From CBDTYW01 sp965364735 (GTDB taxonomy: Bacteria; Actinomycetota; Nitriliruptoria; Nitriliruptorales; Nitriliruptoraceae), in NCBI GenBank assembly GCA_965364735.1, contig CBDTYW010000138.1, forward strand, positions 1 to 9,787: a stretch of 9,787 bases of DNA. Direction: 5' to 3'. The notes under the pieces were generated by a model. It ran no database searches and was not told the DNA's origin. It saw only the letters and a list, made by a program, of their open reading frames with translations. Shown here in pieces: positions 1 to 6,810 of this stretch (positions are counted from its first letter, which is position 1; every line of letters begins with the position of its first letter). Both the position numbers and the translations under genes were made by a program.

Positions 1-204
1 GACTTCGGCCGCGCCCGCGCCAAGAGGTCCACCGCCGGGACGTCCGCCGAGACCGACGGGAGCGACGCCGCGCCGACGAAGATCGGCACCGTGACGGCGC
101 TTCCCGGCGTGACCCGCAACACTGCACCGAAGCGCCCGGCCCGTCCCCGCCCCGACAGCCCGGACGACGACGGCCCCCCACGTCCCGATCTCACCAGCGT
201 CTGA
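1..204 (+). CDS. C-terminal tail of an unidentified protein (partial, 5' end outside window)
   Basis: Frame 1 is open from the window edge to a TGA at 202-204, giving 67 residues. The tail is rich in Pro, Arg, Asp, Ala, Thr and Gly (for example a PKRPARPRPDSPDDDGPP stretch) and has no hydrophobic segment or recognisable domain, so it looks like a disordered C-terminus. I cannot identify the protein. The gap to the next start codon is only 28 bases, so the two genes could be co-transcribed. It may be an earlier member of the polysaccharide locus or an unrelated gene; nothing in the visible part decides. Strand and frame are supported by the unbroken frame, the GC-rich third positions and the close spacing to the next gene. 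Confidence 0.6.
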   Translation, partial: DFGRARAKRSTAGTSAETDGSDAAPTKIGTVTALPGVTRNTAPKRPARPRPDSPDDDGPPRPDLTSV

Positions 205-220
205 CCGCCGAGCGGTCCTC

Positions 221-225
221 AGGAG
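221..225 (+). promoter_or_regulatory. Ribosome binding site AGGAG for the GTG start at 233
   Basis: AGGAG lies 7 bases upstream of GTG 233. It decides the start of the zinc-ribbon protein, because the first cysteine of the ribbon is codon 3 and no upstream start is possible without losing the site. Confidence 0.7.
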
Positions 226-232
226 CCGCGAA

Positions 233-814
233 GTGCAGTGTCCCCGCTGTGGTGACGAGTACGTCGACGGCGTCCTTCGCTGCCCCGACTGCGACCGCGA
301 GCTCGTCGCCGACGGCACTGTCCCTGCCCAGCTGCCCGACGTCGCGCTCGGGACCTTCCACCCGCAGGTGGCCGCGCTGGTCTCGCAGCTGCTCGCCCGC
401 CAGGGGATCGCTCACCACCACGAGGTCATCGACCCGGACCCGAACGGGGCGGTCCTGCTGCTCGTCGACGAACGCAACCGCGACGCGGTCCGGGGTGAGC
501 TCGTCGCGAAGTGGGCGTCGGTCATCGGCGCGATCCACGGCGATGTGCTCTTCGAGATCCTCAAGTCGTCCGGGTCGGGCGGGCTCCCGGGCTGGCGCGA
601 CGCCCCCTCCAGCGTCTGGGTGGACCGCGACGGGAAGTTCAACGTCGAGGACGCGGAGCAGGCGAGCTTCGACGACGCCACGCGCGTCGTCGGCCCTTCG
701 CTGGCCGCTCTGGGCGGGATCATGCTGGTGTTCGGCTGGTACGCGAACACCGGCGCGGGCGTTCTGGTCATCGCGGCGCTGGCGATCGTGGTCGGGCTGT
801 TCCTCCCGATCTGA
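233..814 (+). CDS. Zinc-ribbon protein with DUF2007-like middle and two C-terminal membrane helices
   Basis: The protein has 193 residues from a GTG start with a good AGGAG site. Residues 3-20 hold a CPRC-x10-CPDC pattern (Cys 3, 6, 17, 20), typical of a small structural zinc ribbon. Residues of about 40-92 (phrases HPQVAALVSQLLARQGIAHH and LLLVDERNRDAV) resemble the pattern of DUF2007 'putative signal transducing' proteins: a helix over a short-lived beta strand and a final 'ed...A' helix. This match is by eye only. Residues of about 153-170 and 174-193 are strongly hydrophobic and end at the C-terminus, so the protein is probably anchored in the membrane by a helical hairpin with the zinc ribbon in the cytoplasm. 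No catalytic motif is visible. It is followed by 245 gene-free bases, so it is likely not in the same transcript as the polysaccharide operon. Function unknown. Confidence 0.8.
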   Translation: MQCPRCGDEYVDGVLRCPDCDRELVADGTVPAQLPDVALGTFHPQVAALVSQLLARQGIAHHHEVIDPDPNGAVLLLVDERNRDAVRGELVAKWASVIGAIHGDVLFEILKSSGSGGLPGWRDAPSSVWVDRDGKFNVEDAEQASFDDATRVVGPSLAALGGIMLVFGWYANTGAGVLVIAALAIVVGLFLPI

Positions 815-1059
815 CGGACGCCAGCCCCCGCGAACCTCAACGCGACCCCAATCATGAACGCTGTGCGCGCCTGATCGCAACTCTGGGTGGTCAACGCCGA
901 CGGGTCTGCCGATGACCGGTGCAGAGGCCGGTGCTGTCGCCGTGGCTTGCGCGCATCGCGCACGAGGGTCACGCTGCGCAGGCGACGAATCACGCAACAC
1001 CGCAGTTCCGGTGCACATCTTCCGGCGCTGCGCCACGACGCTCACAGGATCTGGTCCAC
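815..1059. other. Gene-free stretch upstream of the polysaccharide operon
   Basis: These 245 bases lack a convincing coding frame; the frames that cross it have no ribosome site and give non-family peptides. It probably holds the end of the preceding transcript and the promoter of the eight-gene operon, but I see no clear -35/-10 pair. Two small items stand out: a 6-base inverted repeat TGCGCG/CGCGCA with a 3-base loop at 948-962, and three copies of CCGGTGC at 916, 928 and 1008. No T-run follows the hairpin, so a classical terminator is not supported. Confidence 0.5.
948..962. repeat. Short GC-rich inverted repeat (TGCGCG-CAT-CGCGCA)
   Basis: A perfect 6-base stem with a 3-base loop lies about 100 bases before the first operon gene. 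It could be a protein binding site or part of a leader structure. In sequence this GC-rich such a stem can also arise by chance, and no T-run follows. Confidence 0.3.
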
Positions 1060-1602
1060 GTGTCTTCTCCCGAACCGGCCACGCCGGCACCCCTGACGCC
1101 GACGTCTGCTGCCGTCGTCGCGAACCACGATGAGCTCACCGACCCCTGGCCGCGCAAGGCCCTGATGGTCTGCTCGACCGGCGGCCATCTCGCCCAGATG
1201 CTGCGGCTCGAGCCGTGGTACCGCCACCGTGACGTCCACTGGGTGACCTTCGACAAGCCCGACGGCCGCTCGCTGTTGGCAGGCCAGGAGATCACTTGGG
1301 CCCACCACCCGACCACGCGCAACATCCCGAACCTGCTGCGCAACCTCTGGCTGGCGCTGAAGGTCATGCGCCGCGAGCGCCCCGACGTGATCGTCACCTC
1401 AGGCGCCGGCGTCGCCGTCCCGTTCTTCTTCCTCGCCAAGATCTTCGGCGCCAAGACCGTCTTCATCGAGGTCTACGACCGGCTCGACTCGGTGACGATG
1501 TCCGGCCGGCTCTGCCGCCCGTTCACCGACAGCTTCCTCGTCCAGTGGGACGAGCAGGCCGATCTCTACCCCGACACGACCGTGATCGGACGTCTGCTGT
1601 GA
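1060..1602 (+). CDS. PssD/Alg14-like glycosyltransferase subunit (membrane-anchoring half)
   Basis: The protein has 180 residues from GTG 1060, which has AGGA at 1046-1049 (10-base gap). Motifs of the PssD/Cps14F/Alg14 family are visible: MVCSTGGHLAQML at 36-48, DVIVTSGAGVAVP at 109-121 and FIEVYDRLDSVTMSGRL at 135-151. In this family the Alg14-like half binds the membrane and acceptor and pairs with an Alg13-like half that binds the nucleotide sugar; the next gene supplies that half. The first 32 residues are Pro/Ala/Thr-rich and outside the family core, so the true start could be later, for example ATG 1165 just before the glycine-rich motif. A longer frame back to GTG 919 has no family similarity. 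Predicted role: transfer of an early sugar to the lipid-linked unit at the cytoplasmic face. Donor and linkage cannot be read from the sequence. Confidence 0.88.
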   Translation: MSSPEPATPAPLTPTSAAVVANHDELTDPWPRKALMVCSTGGHLAQMLRLEPWYRHRDVHWVTFDKPDGRSLLAGQEITWAHHPTTRNIPNLLRNLWLALKVMRRERPDVIVTSGAGVAVPFFFLAKIFGAKTVFIEVYDRLDSVTMSGRLCRPFTDSFLVQWDEQADLYPDTTVIGRLL

Positions 1603-2126
1603 CCGTCTCCAACCACGCCCCGACCGGCCCGATGGTCTTCACGACCGTCGGCACCGACCACCACCCGTTCGACCGCCTCGTCGGCTGGGCAGCCGCTTGG
1701 CACGCCCGCAACCCGCAGGTCGAGGCCCGGGTCCAGTACGGAACCTCCCAGCGCCCCGACCTCGACGGCGCCGAGGAGTACCTGACCTACGAGCGCATGG
1801 CGGCGAGCTTCGGCCACGCCACCGCGGTCGTCTGCCACGGCGGACCCGCGACCATCATGGACGCGCGCTACGCCGGCCGGATCCCGCTGGTCATCCCGCG
1901 CCGCAGCGCGCACGGCGAGCACGTCGACGACCACCAGGTCCGGTTCACCAACCGCCTCGCCGAGCTCGACCAGATCATCCTGATCACCACCGAGGACGAG
2001 CTCCACGCAGCGCTGGACCGCGCGGTCGCTGACCCGGACGTCTACGCGCTCGACCCCGAAGCCGACGACACCCTCGACGCCGTCCGCGCGTTCGCACGCA
2101 ACGTCCGCGCCCTCGGGCCGACCTGA
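1599..2126 (+). CDS. PssE/Alg13-like glycosyltransferase subunit (UDP-sugar binding half)
   Basis: The protein has 175 residues. It begins with the GTG of a GTGA overlap with the preceding stop, the usual sign of translational coupling and fitting for two subunits of one enzyme. It matches the C-terminal domain of the GT28/Alg13 family: TVGTDHHPFDRL at 16-27, VVCHGGPATIMDA at 77-89, IPLVIPR at 95-101 and GEHVDDHQVRF at 106-116. The HGG and the following His/Asp/Gln region normally form the nucleotide-sugar site. With the PssD-like partner it should make a heterodimeric GT-B enzyme; the Rhizobium PssD-PssE pair is a glucuronosyltransferase, but the donor here is not determinable. A 61-base gap separates it from the next gene, the largest gap inside the operon. 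Confidence 0.9.
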   Translation: MTVSNHAPTGPMVFTTVGTDHHPFDRLVGWAAAWHARNPQVEARVQYGTSQRPDLDGAEEYLTYERMAASFGHATAVVCHGGPATIMDARYAGRIPLVIPRRSAHGEHVDDHQVRFTNRLAELDQIILITTEDELHAALDRAVADPDVYALDPEADDTLDAVRAFARNVRALGPT

Positions 2127-2187
2127 CCTCCACGCTCCATCACCATCCGCAGCACCGCACCGCCCTCCACACACCGAGCAGCCCCAC
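2127..2187 (+). other. C-rich, G-poor spacer inside the operon
   Basis: By direct count the 61 bases contain 35 C, 13 A, 8 G and 5 T. There is no stem-loop. A C-over-G bubble in an otherwise G+C-balanced region is the composition expected of Rho loading (rut-like) segments, so it might allow partial attenuation between the PssDE pair and the downstream genes. That role is inference; nothing else in the spacer resembles a promoter. Confidence 0.35.
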
Positions 2188-3255
2188 GTGACCACGATCC
2201 CGCCCGACGCCCCGAAGACCCCCGAGGAGCCGATGACGTCCGCTTCGTCATGGCCGGACCTCGCGTCGGCCGGCGCCGACCCGATGTCGCCCAAGCGGGT
2301 CCTCCTGATCGGCGGGATGGGCCGCTCCGGCTCGACGCTGATTGAGTCGATCCTCGGCCAGGTCCCCGGCTGCGTGAACATCGGCGAGCTCGTCCATCTC
2401 TGGATCCGCGGGCTCTCCGAGGACGAGCTGACCGGCGACGGCACCCCGTTCCGCGAGTCCGAGGTCTGGAACCGCATCGCCGACCGCGCGTTCGGCGGCT
2501 GGGACCAGCTCGACCTCGACGACGTCCGGGCGCTCCAGCTCGCCGTTGACCGGCAGCGCTACGTCCCGTTCATGCTCAACCCGTCGCTCAAGCCCGGCTT
2601 CGAGGCCGACATGCGCCGCTACGTCGACCTGCTCGCACGCCTGTACACCGCCATCCGCGAGGTCCACGGCGCGAAGGTCATCGTCGACGCCTCGAAGCAC
2701 TCGAGCCACGCGTTCCTGCTGCGCCACACCCCCGGGATCGAGCTGCGGATCGTGCATCTGGTCCGGGACCCGCGCGGCGTCGCCTACTCGTGGACGAAGA
2801 AGGTCAAGAAGCCCGAGGTCGTCGGCGAGGACGCCTTCATGCACACCTATCACCCGGGCCGCATGGCCGGCCGCTGGATGACCACCAACGCCCAGTTCCA
2901 CGCCCTGAAGCGCCTTGGCGTACCGACCCTCGGGCTCCGCTACGAGGACTTCGTCGCCGACCCCCGTGGCGAGATCGAGACGATCCTGGACTTCGCCGGT
3001 CACCACCCGAAGGAGCTGCCGTTCGTCGGTGAGCGCGAGGTCATGCTCGCCCCGACGCCGACCATCGCGGGCAACCCGATGCGGTTCAAGGACGCTGCTG
3101 GTCCGACGACGATCCGTGCCGACGTTGCATGGATGGAGAGGTTCCCCGAGAAGGACCGACGTCTCGTCGGCGCGCTGACCTGGCCGCAGCGGGTCCGCTA
3201 CGGCTACCCGACCGACCCGTCCGGCGGTCTCCGTCCCCGCAAGGACACGCGATGA
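2188..3255 (+). CDS. PAPS-dependent sulfotransferase (first of two)
   Basis: The protein has 355 residues from GTG 2188. It has the P-loop-like 5'-phosphosulfate motif GGMGRSGSTLIESIL at 42-56, VDASKHS at 166-172, the 3'-phosphate motif LVRDPRGVAYSW at 191-202, LRYEDF at 250-255 and GNPMRF at 295-300. This order is typical of bacterial Sulfotransfer_3-type enzymes that move sulfate from PAPS to a sugar or lipid hydroxyl in the cytoplasm. The start is uncertain: ATG 2233 lies behind GAGGAG (2224-2229) at a tight 3-base spacing, and ATG 2284 is just before the domain. Residues 1-35 are Pro/Ser-rich and not part of the fold. The stop overlaps the next start by ATGA. The likely target is a sugar of the polysaccharide repeat, inferred from the neighbours. 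An acceptor cannot be named. Confidence 0.88.
   Translation: MTTIPPDAPKTPEEPMTSASSWPDLASAGADPMSPKRVLLIGGMGRSGSTLIESILGQVPGCVNIGELVHLWIRGLSEDELTGDGTPFRESEVWNRIADRAFGGWDQLDLDDVRALQLAVDRQRYVPFMLNPSLKPGFEADMRRYVDLLARLYTAIREVHGAKVIVDASKHSSHAFLLRHTPGIELRIVHLVRDPRGVAYSWTKKVKKPEVVGEDAFMHTYHPGRMAGRWMTTNAQFHALKRLGVPTLGLRYEDFVADPRGEIETILDFAGHHPKELPFVGEREVMLAPTPTIAGNPMRFKDAAGPTTIRADVAWMERFPEKDRRLVGALTWPQRVRYGYPTDPSGGLRPRKDTR
3241..3245 (+). promoter_or_regulatory. Ribosome binding site AAGGA for the start at 3252
   Basis: AAGGA sits 6 bases before ATG 3252, inside the end of the sulfotransferase gene. It supports the ATGA-overlap start over the longer open frame beginning at 3129. Confidence 0.65.
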
Positions 3256-4175
3256 GCCACGCACCCGGCACCGAGCACGTGACGGTCGTCATCCCGACTC
3301 ACCACCGTCCGGAGCTCGTCCGACGTGCCATCGACGCCGTCGTGGCGCAGGACCACCCGGGCCAGATCGACGTGCTCGTCGTCCACGACCGCTCCGAGCC
3401 CGACACCACGCTGGACCTCGTCACCGACAACCGCACCGTGCGCGCGATCCCGAACGCCCAGGACCCGGGCCTCGCCGGCGGGCGCAACACCGGCATCGAC
3501 GCCGCCCAGGGCGACTTCCTCGCCCAGTGCGACGACGACGATGCATGGCTGCGCACCAAGCTCACCGCCCAGCTCGACGCGTTCCGGCGCCAGCCCGACG
3601 CCGCGATCGCCGTCACCGGCGTGATCGTGGAGTACGGCGAGCACCACACGCCGCGCGAGCCACCGGCCACGATCGAGCTCGCGGACCTGTTCCGCGACCG
3701 CATCTTCGCCGCGCACCCGTCGAGCTACCTGATGCCGCTGGACCTCGTCCGCGACCAGGTCGGCCACATCGACGCGAAGCTGCCCGGTGGTTACGGCGAG
3801 GACTGGGACTGGATCATCCGCTGCGCGCGCGTCGGGTCGGTCGCGGTCGTCACGAGCCCGCTCGTCCGGCTCACCTGGGGTGCGACGTCGTTCTTCCAGG
3901 ATCGCTGGGAGATGATCATCGAGGCGCTCGAACATCTCGAGGACAAGCACCCCGAGTTCCGGCAGGACCGCCGCGCACGCGGTTACCTCGGAGCGCGCAA
4001 GGCCTTCGCCCGCGCTGCCATGGGGGACAAGGCCGGCGCCCGCGAGACCGCCGTCGCCGCGATCCGCGACGACTGGCGCCAGAAGCAGGCCTACGCAGCC
4101 CTCGCCGTCGGCAGCGGCGCCCTCACCGCCGAGCGCGCCATGGCCCTCGCGCACCGCGCCGGACGCGGGATCTAG
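3252..4175 (+). CDS. Family 2 glycosyltransferase (GT-A fold)
   Basis: The protein has 307 residues. The N-terminal GT-A core shows VTVVIPTHHRPELVRRAI at 10-27, the AGGRNTGI segment at 75-82, the metal/nucleotide motif in CDDDDAW at 93-99 and the catalytic-base type motif GEDWDW at 182-187. These are the standard landmarks of inverting GT2 enzymes that use nucleotide sugars on the cytoplasmic face. Residues after about 225 form an Ala/Arg-rich helical tail (including AFARAAMGDKAGARETAVAA) with no predicted membrane segment, so the enzyme is probably soluble or peripheral. Start ATG 3252 overlaps the previous stop and has AAGGA 6 bases upstream. It should add one sugar to the repeat unit; donor and linkage are not predictable here. 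The TAG stop at 4173-4175 lies 8 bases before the next gene. Confidence 0.92.
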   Translation: MSHAPGTEHVTVVIPTHHRPELVRRAIDAVVAQDHPGQIDVLVVHDRSEPDTTLDLVTDNRTVRAIPNAQDPGLAGGRNTGIDAAQGDFLAQCDDDDAWLRTKLTAQLDAFRRQPDAAIAVTGVIVEYGEHHTPREPPATIELADLFRDRIFAAHPSSYLMPLDLVRDQVGHIDAKLPGGYGEDWDWIIRCARVGSVAVVTSPLVRLTWGATSFFQDRWEMIIEALEHLEDKHPEFRQDRRARGYLGARKAFARAAMGDKAGARETAVAAIRDDWRQKQAYAALAVGSGALTAERAMALAHRAGRGI

Positions 4176-4177
4176 GA
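4174..4177 (+). promoter_or_regulatory. Ribosome binding site AGGA for the start at 4184
   Basis: AGGA overlaps the TAG stop of the glycosyltransferase gene and lies 6 bases before ATG 4184. It supports this start rather than the much longer upstream open frame, whose translation is an Arg/Pro-rich shadow. Confidence 0.6.
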
Positions 4178-4183
4178 CCGACG

Positions 4184-5569
4184 ATGACCGCCACGACCGC
4201 CCCGGCCCCCGCGCCGGACAGCCCCGAGGAGCCACACGCTCCGGGGCAGCGGCGTGGCTCGATCGTCATCGCCGAGCCCCGACGGACCCGGTTCCGGCTG
4301 CCACCGGGCTGGCCGATCACGTTCGCGCTGGCCGGCTTCCCGATCTGGTGGGTCCTCGGGCTGGCCGGCTTCATCCTCCAGCTCTCCGCCATCCCGCTGC
4401 TCGCAGGGATGATCGTCCAGCGTCGTCGGCTGGTCCTGCCGAGCCCGCTGCCGCTGTGGTTCGGGTTCATGGGCTTCGCGCTCGCCTCGTCGCTGATGCT
4501 GGAAGGCTCCGGCCGAGGCCTCGCGTTCGGGTGGCGCTACACCTCCTACACCGGGGCGCTGATCTGGTTCCTCTGGATCTACAACTCCGACCTGACCGAC
4601 CTCACCCGGCGCATCGTCAACGCGATCGCGATCTTCTGGGTCGGGGTGATCCTGCTCGGCTTCGCGTCGCTGGTGATCCCCGCGTTCGAGATCACGACCC
4701 CGATCGAGAAGATCGTGCCGGCCGGGATCATCCAGAACCCGTTCGTCAACGACCTCGTCCATCCGCGCCTCGCGCAGACCCACGACTTCCTCGGCTTCGA
4801 CCTCTACCGCCCCGCCGCCCCGTTCCCGTACACCAACAACTGGGGCTCGGCCGCGACGATCTGCTTCCCGATCTACCTGCTGGCGCTGCAGTGGGCCAAG
4901 CCGCGCGTGAAGCTGGTCGGTGGGCTCCTCGGCGTCGCCTGGATCGTCCCGCTGCTCTACAGCGCGAACCGCACCGCCTGGGCAACCGTCGTCGTCGGGC
5001 TGCTGTTCGCCGGCTACCGCCTCGCGCGACGCGGTCGGACCCGGCTGTTCATCGTGCTGGTCGGCGGGCTGCTCATCGGCGCGGCGATCATCGTCTCGAC
5101 ACCGCTGATGGACCTCGTCGTCGAGCGCGTCGCCAATCCGCACTCCAACGAGGGCCGCTTCTACACCTACGAGCAGACCCTCAACAAGCTCAAGGAGTCG
5201 CCGGTCCTCGGCTTCGGTGGCCCGCGGCCCAACGCGAACCCGCTGCACCCCCCGCTCGGCACCCAGGGCATGTTCTGGCTCGTGATGTTCAGCCACGGCA
5301 TCCCGGCAGTCATCACGTTCCTCGCCTTCTGGTTCCGGGCCACGTACCGCGGGATGTCCGCGCGTGACGACTTCGGCGTCTGGGCCACCACGGCCGTTCT
5401 CGTGGCGGTCGCCCAGATCGGGTTCTACGACCTGCTCCCGTCGATGGTCTTCGTCGTGATGACGTTGTTCGCGCTGCTTCTGCGCCAGGTCGACCGGGGC
5501 TACGGCGCGGACGGCTGGAACTCCCCGGGCGCCTTCCAGCACCGCTTCAGCCAAGGTGGCGGACGATGA
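4184..5569 (+). CDS. Wzy/O-antigen-ligase-like polysaccharide polymerase (integral membrane)
   Basis: The protein has 461 residues. After about 40 hydrophilic N-terminal residues, some 11-12 membrane segments can be seen (about 46-63, 66-80, 89-105, 121-134, 145-165, 222-237, 244-259, 264-279, 287-305, 362-385, 398-413 and 416-434). Two long loops, about 166-221 and 306-361, probably face outside; the second holds NEGRFYTYEQTLNKLKESP followed by LGFGG, and SANRTAW lies at 260-266. This Arg near a helix end, the 'GR...Y' loop and the 'sP.lGfG' phrase are characteristic of the O-antigen ligase/Wzy superfamily. Expected role: joining of flipped lipid-linked repeat units. Ligase rather than polymerase activity cannot be excluded, but beside a Wzx-like flippase a polymerase is the more likely reading. 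The last TGA overlaps the next ATG. Confidence 0.85.
   Translation: MTATTAPAPAPDSPEEPHAPGQRRGSIVIAEPRRTRFRLPPGWPITFALAGFPIWWVLGLAGFILQLSAIPLLAGMIVQRRRLVLPSPLPLWFGFMGFALASSLMLEGSGRGLAFGWRYTSYTGALIWFLWIYNSDLTDLTRRIVNAIAIFWVGVILLGFASLVIPAFEITTPIEKIVPAGIIQNPFVNDLVHPRLAQTHDFLGFDLYRPAAPFPYTNNWGSAATICFPIYLLALQWAKPRVKLVGGLLGVAWIVPLLYSANRTAWATVVVGLLFAGYRLARRGRTRLFIVLVGGLLIGAAIIVSTPLMDLVVERVANPHSNEGRFYTYEQTLNKLKESPVLGFGGPRPNANPLHPPLGTQGMFWLVMFSHGIPAVITFLAFWFRATYRGMSARDDFGVWATTAVLVAVAQIGFYDLLPSMVFVVMTLFALLLRQVDRGYGADGWNSPGAFQHRFSQGGGR
5553..5559 (+). promoter_or_regulatory. Ribosome binding site AAGGTGG for the start at 5566
   Basis: AAGGTGG lies 6 bases before ATG 5566 and within the end of the polymerase gene. 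It fixes the start at the ATGA overlap. Confidence 0.6.
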
Positions 5570-6810
5570 GCGAGCTCCTCGACCTCAGCGACGGCGGTCC
5601 CAGCAACCGCACCTCGATCGCCGACCCGGCCATCGATGGCGACCTCGCATGGCTCATGAGCCTCGTCGCACGTCCGACCGGTGGCAGCGGCGCCTCCCGG
5701 GTCCGCGGAGGCAAGGCCCCCGACCACGAGCCGACCTACGTCGTGCTGCCCTCCACCTCCGCACCTCGGCTGCTGTTCTCCGAGGGCCTGCCGACGTCGG
5801 CCGTCCGCGGCCACGCCGACCCGACCAACACCCGCGCGATCCTCAGACGTCGGGCGATGCAGGCCGCGGCGAGCCAGGTCGGACGTCGCGTCCTCGGCAC
5901 CCGCGTGCACGTCACCGGACGTCCCGCACGCCTCGACGAGCACCTCGCCGAGGTCATCGGCGTGGACGGCGCCGGCATCCTCGTGCGTCCCGGGGAGCCC
6001 GGCCGCGCGAACCGCAAGCCGATCGTGCAGGTCGTGGATCGCCGGACCGGAGCGACGCTCGCCTGGGTCAAGGTCGGATGGAACGACCTCACCACCCGCC
6101 TCGTCCGCGCCGAGGGACTGGCCCTGAACGGCTTCGACGACCCGCACGGCCAGATGATCACGCCGACCATCGTCGACGCGGGGCGCTGGCACGGTCTGGA
6201 CCTGCTCGTCACCGACCCGCTGCCCGAGCCCGGCCCGGCCGTGCCGCTCACCGAGATCCGCCATGCGGCGCTCCTGCTCGAGGTCGCCCGTCGCGGGCTG
6301 GGGACCACCCGGATGACCCTGCGCGACGGTCCGTGGCGCACGTCGTGGACCTCACGGGTCGCCGAGATCGCGTCGCCGCGTCGCGGTCAGCTGCTGAGCC
6401 TGCTCGTGGGGCTGCTCGACGAACGCGGCCAGGACCAGCTGCTCATCGGCAGCTGGCACGGCGACTGGACCCCGTGGAACATGCACGTCGGCGCCAACGA
6501 GGTGCAGGTCTGGGACTGGGAGCGCAGCTGCGGCGGCGTCCCCGTCGGGCTCGACGCCTTCCACCACACCTTCCAGCAGGAGCTGCTGACCGACGGCAAG
6601 CCGGTCACGGAGGCCATCGCGGCGACCCGAGCGGCCACGCTGCCGATCCTCGCGATGTTCGAAACCGGTGGCGACGACCTCGTCGAGATCGTCTACTTCA
6701 TGGAGCTCGCGGCACGCTGGGGCGCGGACGTCGCCGAGCCGAGCGGCGCGTGGCTCGCCCCGCACCTCGACGCCCTGATCGCCCACCTGCACCGCGAGAT
6801 CGCCCCATGA
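5566..6810 (+). CDS. Aminoglycoside-phosphotransferase-fold kinase homologue, role in glycan assembly unknown
   Basis: The protein has 414 residues. The kinase-like signature is complete: candidate ATP-binding Lys169 in WVKVG, Glu183 in the following helix (RAEGLAL), the catalytic loop HGDWTPWN at 298-305 (Asp300, Asn305) and the metal-binding VWDWE at 315-319 (Asp317). This is the APH/choline-kinase pattern. In ordinary APH proteins the ATP lysine lies within the first 50 or so residues; here about 120 additional N-terminal residues precede it, with a YVVLPSTSAPRLLFSEG segment at 58-74 that I cannot assign. No signal peptide or membrane helix is seen, so it should act in the cytoplasm. Its place between polymerase and sulfotransferase suggests phosphorylation of a sugar or lipid intermediate rather than drug resistance, but the substrate is unknown. 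Both ends are ATGA overlaps. Confidence 0.82.
   Translation: MSELLDLSDGGPSNRTSIADPAIDGDLAWLMSLVARPTGGSGASRVRGGKAPDHEPTYVVLPSTSAPRLLFSEGLPTSAVRGHADPTNTRAILRRRAMQAAASQVGRRVLGTRVHVTGRPARLDEHLAEVIGVDGAGILVRPGEPGRANRKPIVQVVDRRTGATLAWVKVGWNDLTTRLVRAEGLALNGFDDPHGQMITPTIVDAGRWHGLDLLVTDPLPEPGPAVPLTEIRHAALLLEVARRGLGTTRMTLRDGPWRTSWTSRVAEIASPRRGQLLSLLVGLLDERGQDQLLIGSWHGDWTPWNMHVGANEVQVWDWERSCGGVPVGLDAFHHTFQQELLTDGKPVTEAIAATRAATLPILAMFETGGDDLVEIVYFMELAARWGADVAEPSGAWLAPHLDALIAHLHREIAP

Noticed and set aside
948..962. Rho-independent terminator after the zinc-ribbon gene
   Set aside because: The stem is only 6 bases, it lies 134 bases after the stop, and no T-run follows.
919..1059. Upstream extension of the PssD-like protein to GTG 919
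   Set aside because: The additional 47 residues match nothing in the family, there is no ribosome site at 919, and the composition resembles the non-coding spacer.
3527..4183. N-terminal extension of the polymerase frame (680 residues in total)
   Set aside because: The region before 4184 is an Arg/Pro-rich shadow of the GT2 gene; ATG 4184 has AGGA at a proper distance and is followed by a sensible hydrophilic N-terminus.
5556..6806. Open frame running upstream of the second sulfotransferase, which would make a 732-residue fusion
   Set aside because: The upstream part is an Arg/Pro-rich shadow of the kinase gene; the sulfotransferase begins properly at the ATGA overlap at 6807.
5566..6810. 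Aminoglycoside resistance gene
   Set aside because: Only the fold signature agrees. The long N-terminal part and the coupled position within a glycan operon make antibiotic modification unlikely.
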